The position numbers and the translations under genes were made by a program. 28,303 nt of DNA from Fusobacteriaceae bacterium UBA2433 (GTDB taxonomy: Bacteria; Fusobacteriota; Fusobacteriia; Fusobacteriales; Fusobacteriaceae). Of this stretch, positions 1 through 6,846 are shown one piece after another. Where the stretch lies: the NCBI GenBank assembly GCA_002342785.1, contig DDQV01000105.1:1-28303 (forward strand), given 5' to 3'. How positions within the stretch are numbered: position 1 is the first letter of the stretch; the number at the start of each line of letters is the position of its first letter. A model generated the notes under the pieces. It searched no databases. It saw only the letters and a list, made by a program, of their open reading frames with translations, and was not told the DNA's origin.

Positions 1-1
1 A

Positions 2-649
2 TTATATATATATATATATATTGCAAATGGAAAAGAAATATATTTAAATGAGACTTATCAGTGTTTAGAAGAAATATTTGGAATATTTAATAATGCTTTA
101 ATTCCATATATATTATTTAATGTTTTTTCAGATTTTATATTGGACCGGAATAAAAGAATAGTTTTTTTAATAAGACTTAATTTTTTCTTTGTTCTATTAA
201 TATGTCTAAGTAATTTTCAGTTATTATTTTACATGAAGGATTTATCAAAAGAAAATTTAGAGAAAAAAATGTTTATTTTTCTTTATGTGTGTAAGAATTT
301 AGGAATGCTAATTACTATGATACTTTATAAAATTTATTTTTTACTTACTATTAAAACTAATCTTATTGTTACTGAGATAGTAACAATTTTTTCATTGTTT
401 ATATTAATTGGAAAAATAATAGGAAATACAGTAAGAAAAATAACTAAGTATTATTCTAAAGAAAATCGTGAAAAAAGAAAAAAAATAAAAAAATTAATGG
501 AAGAAAAAATAAAAATAAAAGAAAAAATATTAGAAAAAGAAAAAAGAGAAAGAATAGAAAAAGAAAGGCAAATTATAATTGAAAAGAAAAAAGAAAGAGA
601 AATAAAAAAAATAATCTCAGAAATAAAAAAAATGAATGAAGAAAGTTAA
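2..649 (+). CDS. membrane protein with lysine/glutamate-rich coiled-coil tail, 5' end cut by window edge
   Basis: The frame is open from base 2 with no stop, so 215 residues are visible and the true start lies upstream. A TTG at 140 could be read as a start, but it has no Shine-Dalgarno and the frame continues unbroken before it, so I reject it. Hydrophobic stretches lie near 101-139, 155-235, 268-350 and 365-420, suggesting three or four membrane segments. They are followed by about 65 residues of almost pure K/E/R/I with heptad-like spacing, probably a cytoplasmic coiled coil. The first codons are a (TA)9 tract read as alternating Tyr and Ile. It lies 24 bases before maf and is probably co-transcribed with it. 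I do not recognise a family and assign no function. Confidence 0.7.
   Translation, partial: LYIYIYIANGKEIYLNETYQCLEEIFGIFNNALIPYILFNVFSDFILDRNKRIVFLIRLNFFFVLLICLSNFQLLFYMKDLSKENLEKKMFIFLYVCKNLGMLITMILYKIYFLLTIKTNLIVTEIVTIFSLFILIGKIIGNTVRKITKYYSKENREKRKKIKKLMEEKIKIKEKILEKEKRERIEKERQIIIEKKKEREIKKIISEIKKMNEES
3..20. repeat. (TA)9 dinucleotide tract inside a coding frame
   Basis: Nine uninterrupted TA units, in frame as Tyr-Ile codons of the left-edge membrane protein. A gain or loss of one unit would shift the frame. The tract sits at the window edge, so its full context upstream is not visible. Confidence 0.85.
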
Positions 650-673
650 ATTTTAATATAAGAGGTGCAAATT

Positions 674-1258
674 ATGATATTGGCGTCTAAATCTCCAAGG
701 AGATTTGAAATTCTAAATAATTTTGGAATGAAAAAAATAAAGGTTGTTGTTGCTGAAATAGAAGAAATAAGTGATAAGGAAGGCCTGGTTGAACAAGTGA
801 TAGATATAGCTATTAAAAAAGGTTTAGAAGTGGCAAAATCTTATCCAAGTGAATTTGTATTGTCAGCTGATACGGTAGTTATTTTAGATGATTATATCTT
901 GGGGAAGCCAAAGGATTCTCATGAAGCATTCACAACACTGACTAATCTTTCTGGAAGAACTCACGAGGTAGTAACTGCTTATTCTTTAATAAATAAAAAT
1001 AAAGAAATATCTATCTCTAACTATGAAAAGACTATTGTAAAATTTAAAAAACTATCAGAAGAAGAAATAAATTGGTATATAAAAACTGGAGAACCAATGG
1101 ATAAAGCCGGGTCTTATGGAATACAAGGTGTAGGATCAGGAATATTAATTGATAAGATTGAAGGTGAATTTTACAATGTTATGGGGTTTCCAATTTCAAA
1201 ATTTGTAGATGATTTAAAAAAATATAAAATAAAAATACAAGATATAATAGAGTTGTAG
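674..1258 (+). CDS. maf: Maf family nucleotide pyrophosphatase (dTTP/UTP type)
   Basis: Maf proteins hydrolyse nucleoside triphosphates, especially dTTP, UTP and modified forms, to the monophosphate and PPi in the cytoplasm; they are linked to septum formation and nucleotide-pool cleaning. The 194-residue product has SKSPRR at 5-10, SADTVV with the catalytic Asp at about 66, and GEP-DKAGSYGIQG at 139-152, the pattern of the YhdE/dTTPase branch. I start at ATG 674. The GTG at 665 lies inside AGAGGTG (661-667), which is the Shine-Dalgarno for 674, and family members begin right at the ILASxSPRR strand. mreB follows after 9 bases; a maf-mreB pairing is common in bacteria. Confidence 0.95.
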   Translation: MILASKSPRRFEILNNFGMKKIKVVVAEIEEISDKEGLVEQVIDIAIKKGLEVAKSYPSEFVLSADTVVILDDYILGKPKDSHEAFTTLTNLSGRTHEVVTAYSLINKNKEISISNYEKTIVKFKKLSEEEINWYIKTGEPMDKAGSYGIQGVGSGILIDKIEGEFYNVMGFPISKFVDDLKKYKIKIQDIIEL

Positions 1259-1267
1259 GAGGATCAA

Positions 1268-2323
1268 ATGTTAAAAATATTAAAGTTAACTAAAAATATG
1301 TTTGGGATTTTTTCAGAAGACCTAGGTATAGATCTAGGAACAGCAAATACATTGGTATGTGTAAAAAATAAAGGTGTAGTACTAAACGAACCATCAGTAG
1401 TTTCTATAAATACAAAAACAAAAGATATAATTGCTGTGGGAGAAAAAGCAAAAAAAATGATAGGAAGAACTCCTGATAGTTGTGAAGCTATAAGACCACT
1501 AAGAAATGGTGTAATAGCAGATTATGAGATTACAGAAAAAATGTTACGTGAATTTTATAAAAGAGTTCATAAAAGGACTTTTTTTAGTAGTCCAAGAGTT
1601 GTAATCTGTGTTCCAGCAGGTGTTTCTCAAGTAGAAAGAAGAGCTGTAATAGATGTAACATTAGAAGCTGGAGCTAGGGAAGCATATTTAATAGAAGAAC
1701 CTATGGCTGCTGCTATTGGAGTAGGAATAAATATTTTTGATCCAGAAGGAAATTTAATAGTAGATATAGGTGGGGGAACTACTGAAATAGCAGTTATTTC
1801 ATTGGGAGGAATAGTAAGAACATCTTCACTAAAAGTTGCAGGAGATAAATTTGATGTAGCTATAGGAGAATATGTAAGACAAAGGCATGATCTACTTATT
1901 GGAGAAAAAACAGCTGAAGATATCAAAATAAATATAGCTACTGCATTGGCAGATGATGAAGAGGTCACTTATGAAATAAGTGGAAGAAATATTTTAAACG
2001 GATTACCTAAAAATGTAACTATATCTTCATTAGAAGTCCAAGAAGCTATAATGCCCCTAATAAAAAAGATTACTGAAGAGATAAAATTAGTATTAGAAAA
2101 AACACCACCAGAGTTATCAGCTGATATTAAAAGGAAGGGAGTAATATTAACTGGTGGAGGAGCTGGAATTAGAGGTTTAGATCAAAAAATAGCAGAGAGT
2201 ATACAATTAGAGGTTAGACCTTCTGAAAATCCATTAAATTGTGTAGTAAATGGAATAGAAGTATTATTACAAAATTTTGACGAATATAAGAGTGTTTTAA
2301 TATCTCCAGAAAAAGATTATTAA
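1268..2323 (+). CDS. mreB: rod shape-determining protein MreB (bacterial actin)
   Basis: MreB is the membrane-bound actin homologue that orients peptidoglycan synthesis along the cell cylinder. The 351-residue product has the phosphate-1 motif DLGTANT (22-28), the phosphate-2 motif IGGGTTE (167-173) and the adenosine motif TGGGAGIRGL (295-304). It starts with a ten-residue Lys/Leu extension before MFGIF, which could add to membrane binding. The AGGAGG at 1257-1262 is placed for ATG 1268 and not for the Met at 1298, so I keep the longer form. mreC and mreD, the usual partners, do not follow; an exported protein of unknown function does, 19 bases on. It suggests a rod-shaped cell. Confidence 0.97.
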   Translation: MLKILKLTKNMFGIFSEDLGIDLGTANTLVCVKNKGVVLNEPSVVSINTKTKDIIAVGEKAKKMIGRTPDSCEAIRPLRNGVIADYEITEKMLREFYKRVHKRTFFSSPRVVICVPAGVSQVERRAVIDVTLEAGAREAYLIEEPMAAAIGVGINIFDPEGNLIVDIGGGTTEIAVISLGGIVRTSSLKVAGDKFDVAIGEYVRQRHDLLIGEKTAEDIKINIATALADDEEVTYEISGRNILNGLPKNVTISSLEVQEAIMPLIKKITEEIKLVLEKTPPELSADIKRKGVILTGGGAGIRGLDQKIAESIQLEVRPSENPLNCVVNGIEVLLQNFDEYKSVLISPEKDY

Positions 2324-2325
2324 AT

Positions 2326-2391
2326 AAAAAAGGAGGGGGCAGATGAAAAAAAATATATTAATTTTTTTCATTCTAAATACCCTCCTTTTTT
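2326..2391 (+). promoter_or_regulatory. nested hairpin covering Shine-Dalgarno and start codon of the next gene
   Basis: AAAAAAGGAGGG (2326-2337), which contains the Shine-Dalgarno, is perfectly complementary to CCCTCCTTTTTT (2380-2391) inside the signal-peptide codons. Between them, ATGAAAAAAA (2343-2352), which begins with the start codon, pairs with TTTTTTTCAT (2362-2371). The two helices of 12 and 10 bp could stack, burying both ribosome-binding elements. The outer helix ends in a U6 tract, so it could also act as an intrinsic terminator after mreB. Pairing is seen in the sequence; the regulatory role is inferred. Confidence 0.5.
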
Positions 2392-3995
2392 CGAGCAGTG
2401 AATTTATAACTTCTAATGGGAAAATTAGTTTTAAATATAATGAAAAATATAATCAAATGACTAGATTTAATGGTGATATGGGAAATCTTAGAATAGATAT
2501 AGATAATATTGAAATTGGAGTATATTATAAAGGAGAAAACTATCTTTTATCAGATTATATTGTTTCTAAAAATTTTATTGCTAAAACAAATATATTTGAG
2601 ACTGTTGCAAAACTTCCATATGGAAATATAAGGACAACTTATATACCGTCTATGATAGATAGAAATTCATTTTATATAATAAATAACTATCAAATAAAAA
2701 AAAATACACCTTTAGAATTTTTATATTTTTTTAATATGACAGATAAAAATGGAATTATAGAATATAAAAAAACAAAAGATTACTATAAATATAATGACAA
2801 TATTTATATAAAAAATTTAAAAAATTCAATGGAAGGATATATAATACCGGTTAGTGATGTAGAAACAGTTAAATTAAAAAAAATAGATGGACTTTCTATA
2901 AAATATAGAGATCAAAGAATAGTAATGTCTAGTAGAGTGAGGTTATCAGATAAAGAAAATTCAGATATAGTTCAAATTAGATATGGAAATATACCAAATG
3001 TTTTATCCTTTGAAAGTTCTAAAAGACTAATATCATTAGAAAAAAAATATTGGATGAATTGGTTACAACCAATATCATTAATAGTTGATACTAAAACAAA
3101 AAAAATTATTGAAAGGTTCTTGATATATTTAAAAACTTCTACAGATGGGTTTAATTATTATACAAATATAGGCCTAAGGGAGAGATCTTCTGAAAAAGCT
3201 ATGCTTTATACAGCTATGGTATTTATAAAGTATGGACATTTTGAAGATGCTAAACAGATTCTAGTTAAATTAATCGAGGGAGAAGATGAAATATCTTATC
3301 TAAATAAAATAAAATTAACATTTGAAGATATACAAGAAGAATATATATATTTTATGTATTTAAAAAAATCAGATGATATTATTTTTTTTAACAAACATAG
3401 AAAAAAAATTCAAAATAGAATTGATAAAATTATAAAAAATGTAGAAAAAGATATTAATAAAAAAAATATTTTAGAAAAAGGTTATGAATTTAAAGTATAT
3501 TATTATACTTATAATCTTTTAAAATTATATAGGGATATAAGTGGGGAAAAAAATTATATATATGTGGAAAATAAATTGAAAAAATATTTAACTATGAATT
3601 TTATCTTAGATGATGGAATAAAAAAATATATATCAGATGAAGAAACTACTTATTCAAAATGGGAGTACTTAATTTTTTACAGTGATTTAGAAACAAAAAA
3701 ACTAATAGACAAACTTTATGATGGAAGTGTATTTAATAGGTATTCTTATTTTAGTTTTGAAAAAAATGTAGATGTCGAAAAAAATTTAAGTTTAATTGGT
3801 GGATTATACTTTAATAATTTATTAAAATTTGGGGATATGAATCTATTACAACTTAATGAGGATATAGAAAAAAATTCTATGAAAATACCAAATAAAATTT
3901 ATTTGATGGGAGAAAGAAGGTACGAAGCTAGCGGTATTGATATGTATCTTATATCTAAATATTTGAGTACCGTATATGATAGGAGTGAACAATGA
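2343..3995 (+). CDS. exported protein of unknown function, possibly a degenerate GH15-like fold
   Basis: The 550-residue product starts with a signal peptide (basic start, hydrophobic 4-16, then SSSE with likely cleavage near 17-20), so it is probably periplasmic or surface-exposed; there is no later membrane segment. Residues 20-220 look beta-rich. Residues 228-312 resemble by eye the first helices of bacterial GH15 glucoamylase-like proteins: a YWMNWL segment, then KKIIERFLIYLK, then a helix ending KYGHFEDAK where the family often has LGYTEEA. Around 422-450, DDGIKKY and TYSKWEYLIFYSDLE recall the DxGIWE and FTHSKxMxWVALDRA segments, but Lys replaces the Trp-Glu. If the match is real, catalytic residues are lost. 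It overlaps scpB by 4 bases and lies 19 bases after mreB. Codons 13-18 (ACC CTC CTT TTT TCG AGC) are unusually GC-rich for this genome. Confidence 0.75.
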   Translation: MKKNILIFFILNTLLFSSSEFITSNGKISFKYNEKYNQMTRFNGDMGNLRIDIDNIEIGVYYKGENYLLSDYIVSKNFIAKTNIFETVAKLPYGNIRTTYIPSMIDRNSFYIINNYQIKKNTPLEFLYFFNMTDKNGIIEYKKTKDYYKYNDNIYIKNLKNSMEGYIIPVSDVETVKLKKIDGLSIKYRDQRIVMSSRVRLSDKENSDIVQIRYGNIPNVLSFESSKRLISLEKKYWMNWLQPISLIVDTKTKKIIERFLIYLKTSTDGFNYYTNIGLRERSSEKAMLYTAMVFIKYGHFEDAKQILVKLIEGEDEISYLNKIKLTFEDIQEEYIYFMYLKKSDDIIFFNKHRKKIQNRIDKIIKNVEKDINKKNILEKGYEFKVYYYTYNLLKLYRDISGEKNYIYVENKLKKYLTMNFILDDGIKKYISDEETTYSKWEYLIFYSDLETKKLIDKLYDGSVFNRYSYFSFEKNVDVEKNLSLIGGLYFNNLLKFGDMNLLQLNEDIEKNSMKIPNKIYLMGERRYEASGIDMYLISKYLSTVYDRSEQ

Positions 3996-4537
3996 ATAAA
4001 GAAAATATAGTAAAAGAAATAGAAGCCATGTTATTTTTAGCATCAGAATTAGAGATAAAAGAATTGGCTAAATTTTATAATATAAACATAGAAACCTTAA
4101 TGGGATGCTTAAATCATTTAAGGGAAGAGAAAAAAAATTGTGGAACAAATTTGAAAATTGAAAAGGAAACAATACATTTTGAAACTAATCCTAAATATGG
4201 AGAGGTTGTTCATAATTTTTTTAATCAAGAGAGTAAACCTAAAAAATTATCTAGAGCGGCAATGGAAACTTTATCTATTATAGCATATAAACAACCAGTG
4301 ACAAAAAGTCATATTGAATCTATAAGAGGGGTAAGTGTAGAAAAAATTATTCATAATTTAGAAGAAAAGGGTTTAGTGTATTCTAGTGGAAAATTAGAAA
4401 CGATTGGAAGACCTAATCTATACAGTACAACAAATAATTTTCTAAATTATTTGAATATAGAAGATTTAACAAAATTGCCAAACTATACAGAAATAAGAAG
4501 AGAAATAGAAACAATCAAATCAGAAAGTAATACCTAA
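3992..4537 (+). CDS. scpB: segregation and condensation protein ScpB
   Basis: ScpB is the winged-helix (kite) dimer that joins ScpA and SMC in the bacterial condensin for chromosome compaction and segregation. The 181-residue product has two winged-helix domains (about 1-75 and 85-165), with the family's conserved stretch LSRAAMETLSIIAYKQPVT, then the IRGV-SV turn and the TIGRPNLY segment. The start ATG overlaps the TGA of the previous gene (ATGA), and AGGAG at 3981-3985 serves it, so the two are translationally coupled. The usual neighbour scpA is not adjacent; it must lie elsewhere. Confidence 0.93.
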   Translation: MNKENIVKEIEAMLFLASELEIKELAKFYNINIETLMGCLNHLREEKKNCGTNLKIEKETIHFETNPKYGEVVHNFFNQESKPKKLSRAAMETLSIIAYKQPVTKSHIESIRGVSVEKIIHNLEEKGLVYSSGKLETIGRPNLYSTTNNFLNYLNIEDLTKLPNYTEIRREIETIKSESNT

Positions 4538-4579
4538 GAAGTAAATAAATTTATGATTATAGAAAAATTGGAGGAAAAA

Positions 4580-5290
4580 ATGGAAAAAGTAAGATTAAAT
4601 AAATACCTTGCATCTATGGGAATAGGATCAAGGCGTGAGATAGATAAGATGGTAGAAGAAGAAAAAATAACTGTAAATGGGCAATATCCAAGTCCAGGAA
4701 TAAAAGTAAATATCAAGGATGAAATATCAATAGATGGAAAAGTGATAGGAAAGACGAAAGAAAAAAAAGTATATTATCTTTTAAATAAACCTAAAAAAGT
4801 AATAAGTGCAGTAAAAGATGATAGAGGTAGAAGGACTGTAATAGATTTTATAAAAACAAAAGAGAGAATTTATCCAATAGGAAGATTAGACTACGATACT
4901 GAAGGAATGATTATACTTACTAATGATGGAGACCTATATAATAAAGTGATTCATCCTAAAGGAGAAGTGTATAAAAAATATTTGATCCAAGCTGCAGGAA
5001 TTATAAAAAAAATAAAATTAGGGCAACTAAAAGCTGGAATAAAATTAGAAGATGGTATGACGCTTCCTGCTAAAGTTAGATTTTTAAAGGAAGAAGGAAG
5101 TACGACTTGGTTGACAGTTTCTATTAGAGAGGGGAGAAATAGACAAGTGAGAAGGATGTTAGATGCTATAGGACATAGAGTTATAAGTTTAACTAGAGTA
5201 AAAATTGGAACTATTACTATGGGGGATCTAGAAGTTGGAAAATATAGAATACTTACAAAAGATGAAATAAAGTATTTAAAAAATCTTTAG
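4580..5290 (+). CDS. rluB: RluB/RsuA-type rRNA pseudouridine synthase
   Basis: It isomerises a specific uridine in ribosomal RNA to pseudouridine. The 236-residue product has an S4 RNA-binding domain (1-50, with RLNKYLASMGIGSRRE), then a catalytic domain with GRLDYDTEG (101-109, catalytic Asp about 104) and the C-terminal REGRNRQVRRML motif of this family. An ATG at 4553 is in frame, but GGAGG at 4570-4574 sits 5 bases before ATG 4580 and the S4 domain begins right there, so I choose 4580. It follows scpB, as is common in many bacteria. RluB (23S) is more likely than RsuA (16S) by that context, but the sequence alone does not settle the target. Confidence 0.9.
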   Translation: MEKVRLNKYLASMGIGSRREIDKMVEEEKITVNGQYPSPGIKVNIKDEISIDGKVIGKTKEKKVYYLLNKPKKVISAVKDDRGRRTVIDFIKTKERIYPIGRLDYDTEGMIILTNDGDLYNKVIHPKGEVYKKYLIQAAGIIKKIKLGQLKAGIKLEDGMTLPAKVRFLKEEGSTTWLTVSIREGRNRQVRRMLDAIGHRVISLTRVKIGTITMGDLEVGKYRILTKDEIKYLKNL

Positions 5291-5304
5291 AGAGAGGTAA
5301 AAAG

Positions 5305-5745
5305 TTGGAGATAATTAAAATATTTATAAAGTTTGGACTAGTAGGTGCTAGTGGAGTCGTAGTTAATATTTTGATCTATACTGCTCTTGTTAACTTAGAT
5401 GTAAACTACCTTATAGCTGCTACAATAGCTTTTTTATTTGCGGTGAGTAGTAATTTTTATTTGAATTTTATTTGGACCTTTAAAGATAAGGGAAAAGATA
5501 AAACAGTAAAGAAAAAATATCTACACTTTTTTATAATAAGTTTATTAAATTTTGTAATTAATTTATCTATTTTAAAGATAGCAGTACAATTTTTATCAGG
5601 AAATGAATTAACTTATGTTATAATAAAAAAATATTTAGAGACTAACCCCGATAAAATTATTAAAATAATTGCTCAGATGGTTGGGATAGGAGTAGCTACA
5701 TTTTTTAATTTTTTCGGTAATTATTTTATAACATTCAGAAAGTAA
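5305..5745 (+). CDS. GtrA-like four-helix membrane protein
   Basis: GtrA-family proteins are small membrane proteins linked to moving or handling polyprenyl-phosphate-linked sugars. The 146-residue product has four predicted helices near 9-28, 33-54, 73-95 and 120-143, with the family start FGLVGASGVVVN and the SNFYLNFIWTFK and FNFFGNYFITFRK segments. It starts with TTG, supported by AGAGAGG at 5291-5297. The loop between helices 3 and 4 (about 97-118) is longer than usual. A DPM1-like glycosyltransferase follows after 12 bases. GtrA-like domains are fused to the C-terminus of some polyprenyl-phosphate mannose synthases, so the pair probably works as one enzyme or as enzyme plus flippase. Confidence 0.88.
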   Translation: MEIIKIFIKFGLVGASGVVVNILIYTALVNLDVNYLIAATIAFLFAVSSNFYLNFIWTFKDKGKDKTVKKKYLHFFIISLLNFVINLSILKIAVQFLSGNELTYVIIKKYLETNPDKIIKIIAQMVGIGVATFFNFFGNYFITFRK

Positions 5746-5757
5746 AAGGAGAAATAG

Positions 5758-6483
5758 ATGGAAAAAACATTGATAATTATACCTACGTATAATGAAGGTG
5801 AAAATGTAGAAAAACTATTAGAAGAGATATATCAAGTAAAAGATAATTTAAATATATTAATAGTAGATGATAATTCTCCAGATAAGACCTATGAAATTAT
5901 AGAAAGATTGATGGATAAAAAATATAAAAATAAGTTGTTTATCCTTAAAAGAAGTGGAAAATTAGGATTAGGAACAGCTTATATTGCAGGATTTAAATGG
6001 GCCTTAGCAAGAGATTATGATTATATATTTGAGATGGATGCAGATTTCTCCCATAACCCAAAATATATTCCTGAATTTTTAAAGGAAATTAAAACTCATG
6101 ATTTGGTAATCGGAAGCAGATATGTACCTGGTGGAGGAGTTGTCAACTGGGGGATCATAAGAAAATTTGTCAGTCGTGGAGGAAGTTTATATTCAAGAAT
6201 AATCTTAGGAGCTCCTATAAAAGATTTTACTGGTGGATTTAAATGTTTTAAAAGAAAAACTTTAAAAAATTTAAATTTAGATAAAATAGTATCTAATGGT
6301 TATTCTTTCCAAGTGGAATTAAATTATAAAGTGTGGTTAAAAGGTATGAAAATTAAAGAAATACCAATTATATTTGAAGATAGAACCTTAGGGAAATCAA
6401 AGATGAGCAAAAAAATATTTTTAGAAGCTATATTAAAAGTATTGTGGATGAGAATTAATAAAAAATTTTTAAAAGAAAATTAA
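5758..6483 (+). CDS. GT2 polyprenyl-phosphate sugar synthase, DPM1-like
   Basis: This family moves a hexose from a nucleotide sugar to a polyprenyl phosphate on the cytoplasmic face of the membrane. The 241-residue product is a GT-A domain: IIPTYNEGENV (7-17), VDDNSPD (36-42), the metal site MDADFSHNP (93-101), FTGGFKCF and the C-terminal DRTLGKSKMS (208-217) typical of dolichyl-phosphate mannose synthases. It has no C-terminal membrane helices, unlike GtrB or ArnC, so membrane anchoring probably comes from the GtrA-like protein next door. AAGGAG at 5745-5750 supports the start. The sugar (mannose, glucose or other) cannot be read from the sequence. Confidence 0.9.
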   Translation: MEKTLIIIPTYNEGENVEKLLEEIYQVKDNLNILIVDDNSPDKTYEIIERLMDKKYKNKLFILKRSGKLGLGTAYIAGFKWALARDYDYIFEMDADFSHNPKYIPEFLKEIKTHDLVIGSRYVPGGGVVNWGIIRKFVSRGGSLYSRIILGAPIKDFTGGFKCFKRKTLKNLNLDKIVSNGYSFQVELNYKVWLKGMKIKEIPIIFEDRTLGKSKMSKKIFLEAILKVLWMRINKKFLKEN

Positions 6484-6541
6484 AAATATAGACTTTATTT
6501 GTTAGACCAAAAAAAGTTTAAACAAAATATGGAGGGAAAAG

Positions 6542-6835
6542 ATGGCATTAACTAGAGAAGAAGTATTAAAAGTAGCAAAATTATCTATGTTGGAATTTAA
6601 GGAATCAGAAATTATGGGTTTACAGAGTGAACTAAATGATATTTTGGAGTTCGTATCTAAATTAGATGAAGCAAATGTAGAAGGAATAGAACCTATGACA
6701 CAAGTAAATGATATTTATAATTCATTTAGAGAAGATAAAATAATTGACTCTTTAACTAAAGAGGAAGCAATAAAAAATGCTCCTGATAAAGTAGATGGAA
6801 CATTTGCAGTACCTAGAACTGTCAGTGAAAACTAA
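6542..6835 (+). CDS. gatC: aspartyl/glutamyl-tRNA amidotransferase subunit C
   Basis: GatC wraps and stabilises GatA in the GatCAB complex, which converts Glu-tRNA(Gln) and/or Asp-tRNA(Asn) to Gln-tRNA(Gln) and Asn-tRNA(Asn). The 97-residue product is full length and shows the family pattern: an N-terminal helical region (VLKVAKLSMLEF, LNDILEFVSKLDEANVEGIEPMT) and a tail ending with DGTFAVPRTV. GGAGGG at 6531-6536 supports the start. It is separated from gatA and gatB by two envelope genes, with only 11 bases to the next one. Confidence 0.95.
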   Translation: MALTREEVLKVAKLSMLEFKESEIMGLQSELNDILEFVSKLDEANVEGIEPMTQVNDIYNSFREDKIIDSLTKEEAIKNAPDKVDGTFAVPRTVSEN

Positions 6836-6846
6836 GGAGAAATTCT

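Noticed and set aside
140..142. TTG as start of the left-edge gene
   Set aside because: No Shine-Dalgarno precedes it and the frame is open to the window edge, so the gene is 5' partial.
665..667. GTG as start of maf
   Set aside because: It is part of the Shine-Dalgarno AGAGGTG for the ATG at 674, where the family sequence begins.
4553..4555. ATG as start of the pseudouridine synthase
   Set aside because: The strong GGAGG lies between it and ATG 4580, and the S4 domain starts at 4580.
6498..6526. TTTGTT / AACAAA inverted repeat before gatC as a Rex operator
   Set aside because: The arms are six bases and 17 apart, which does not fit the compact Rex palindrome.
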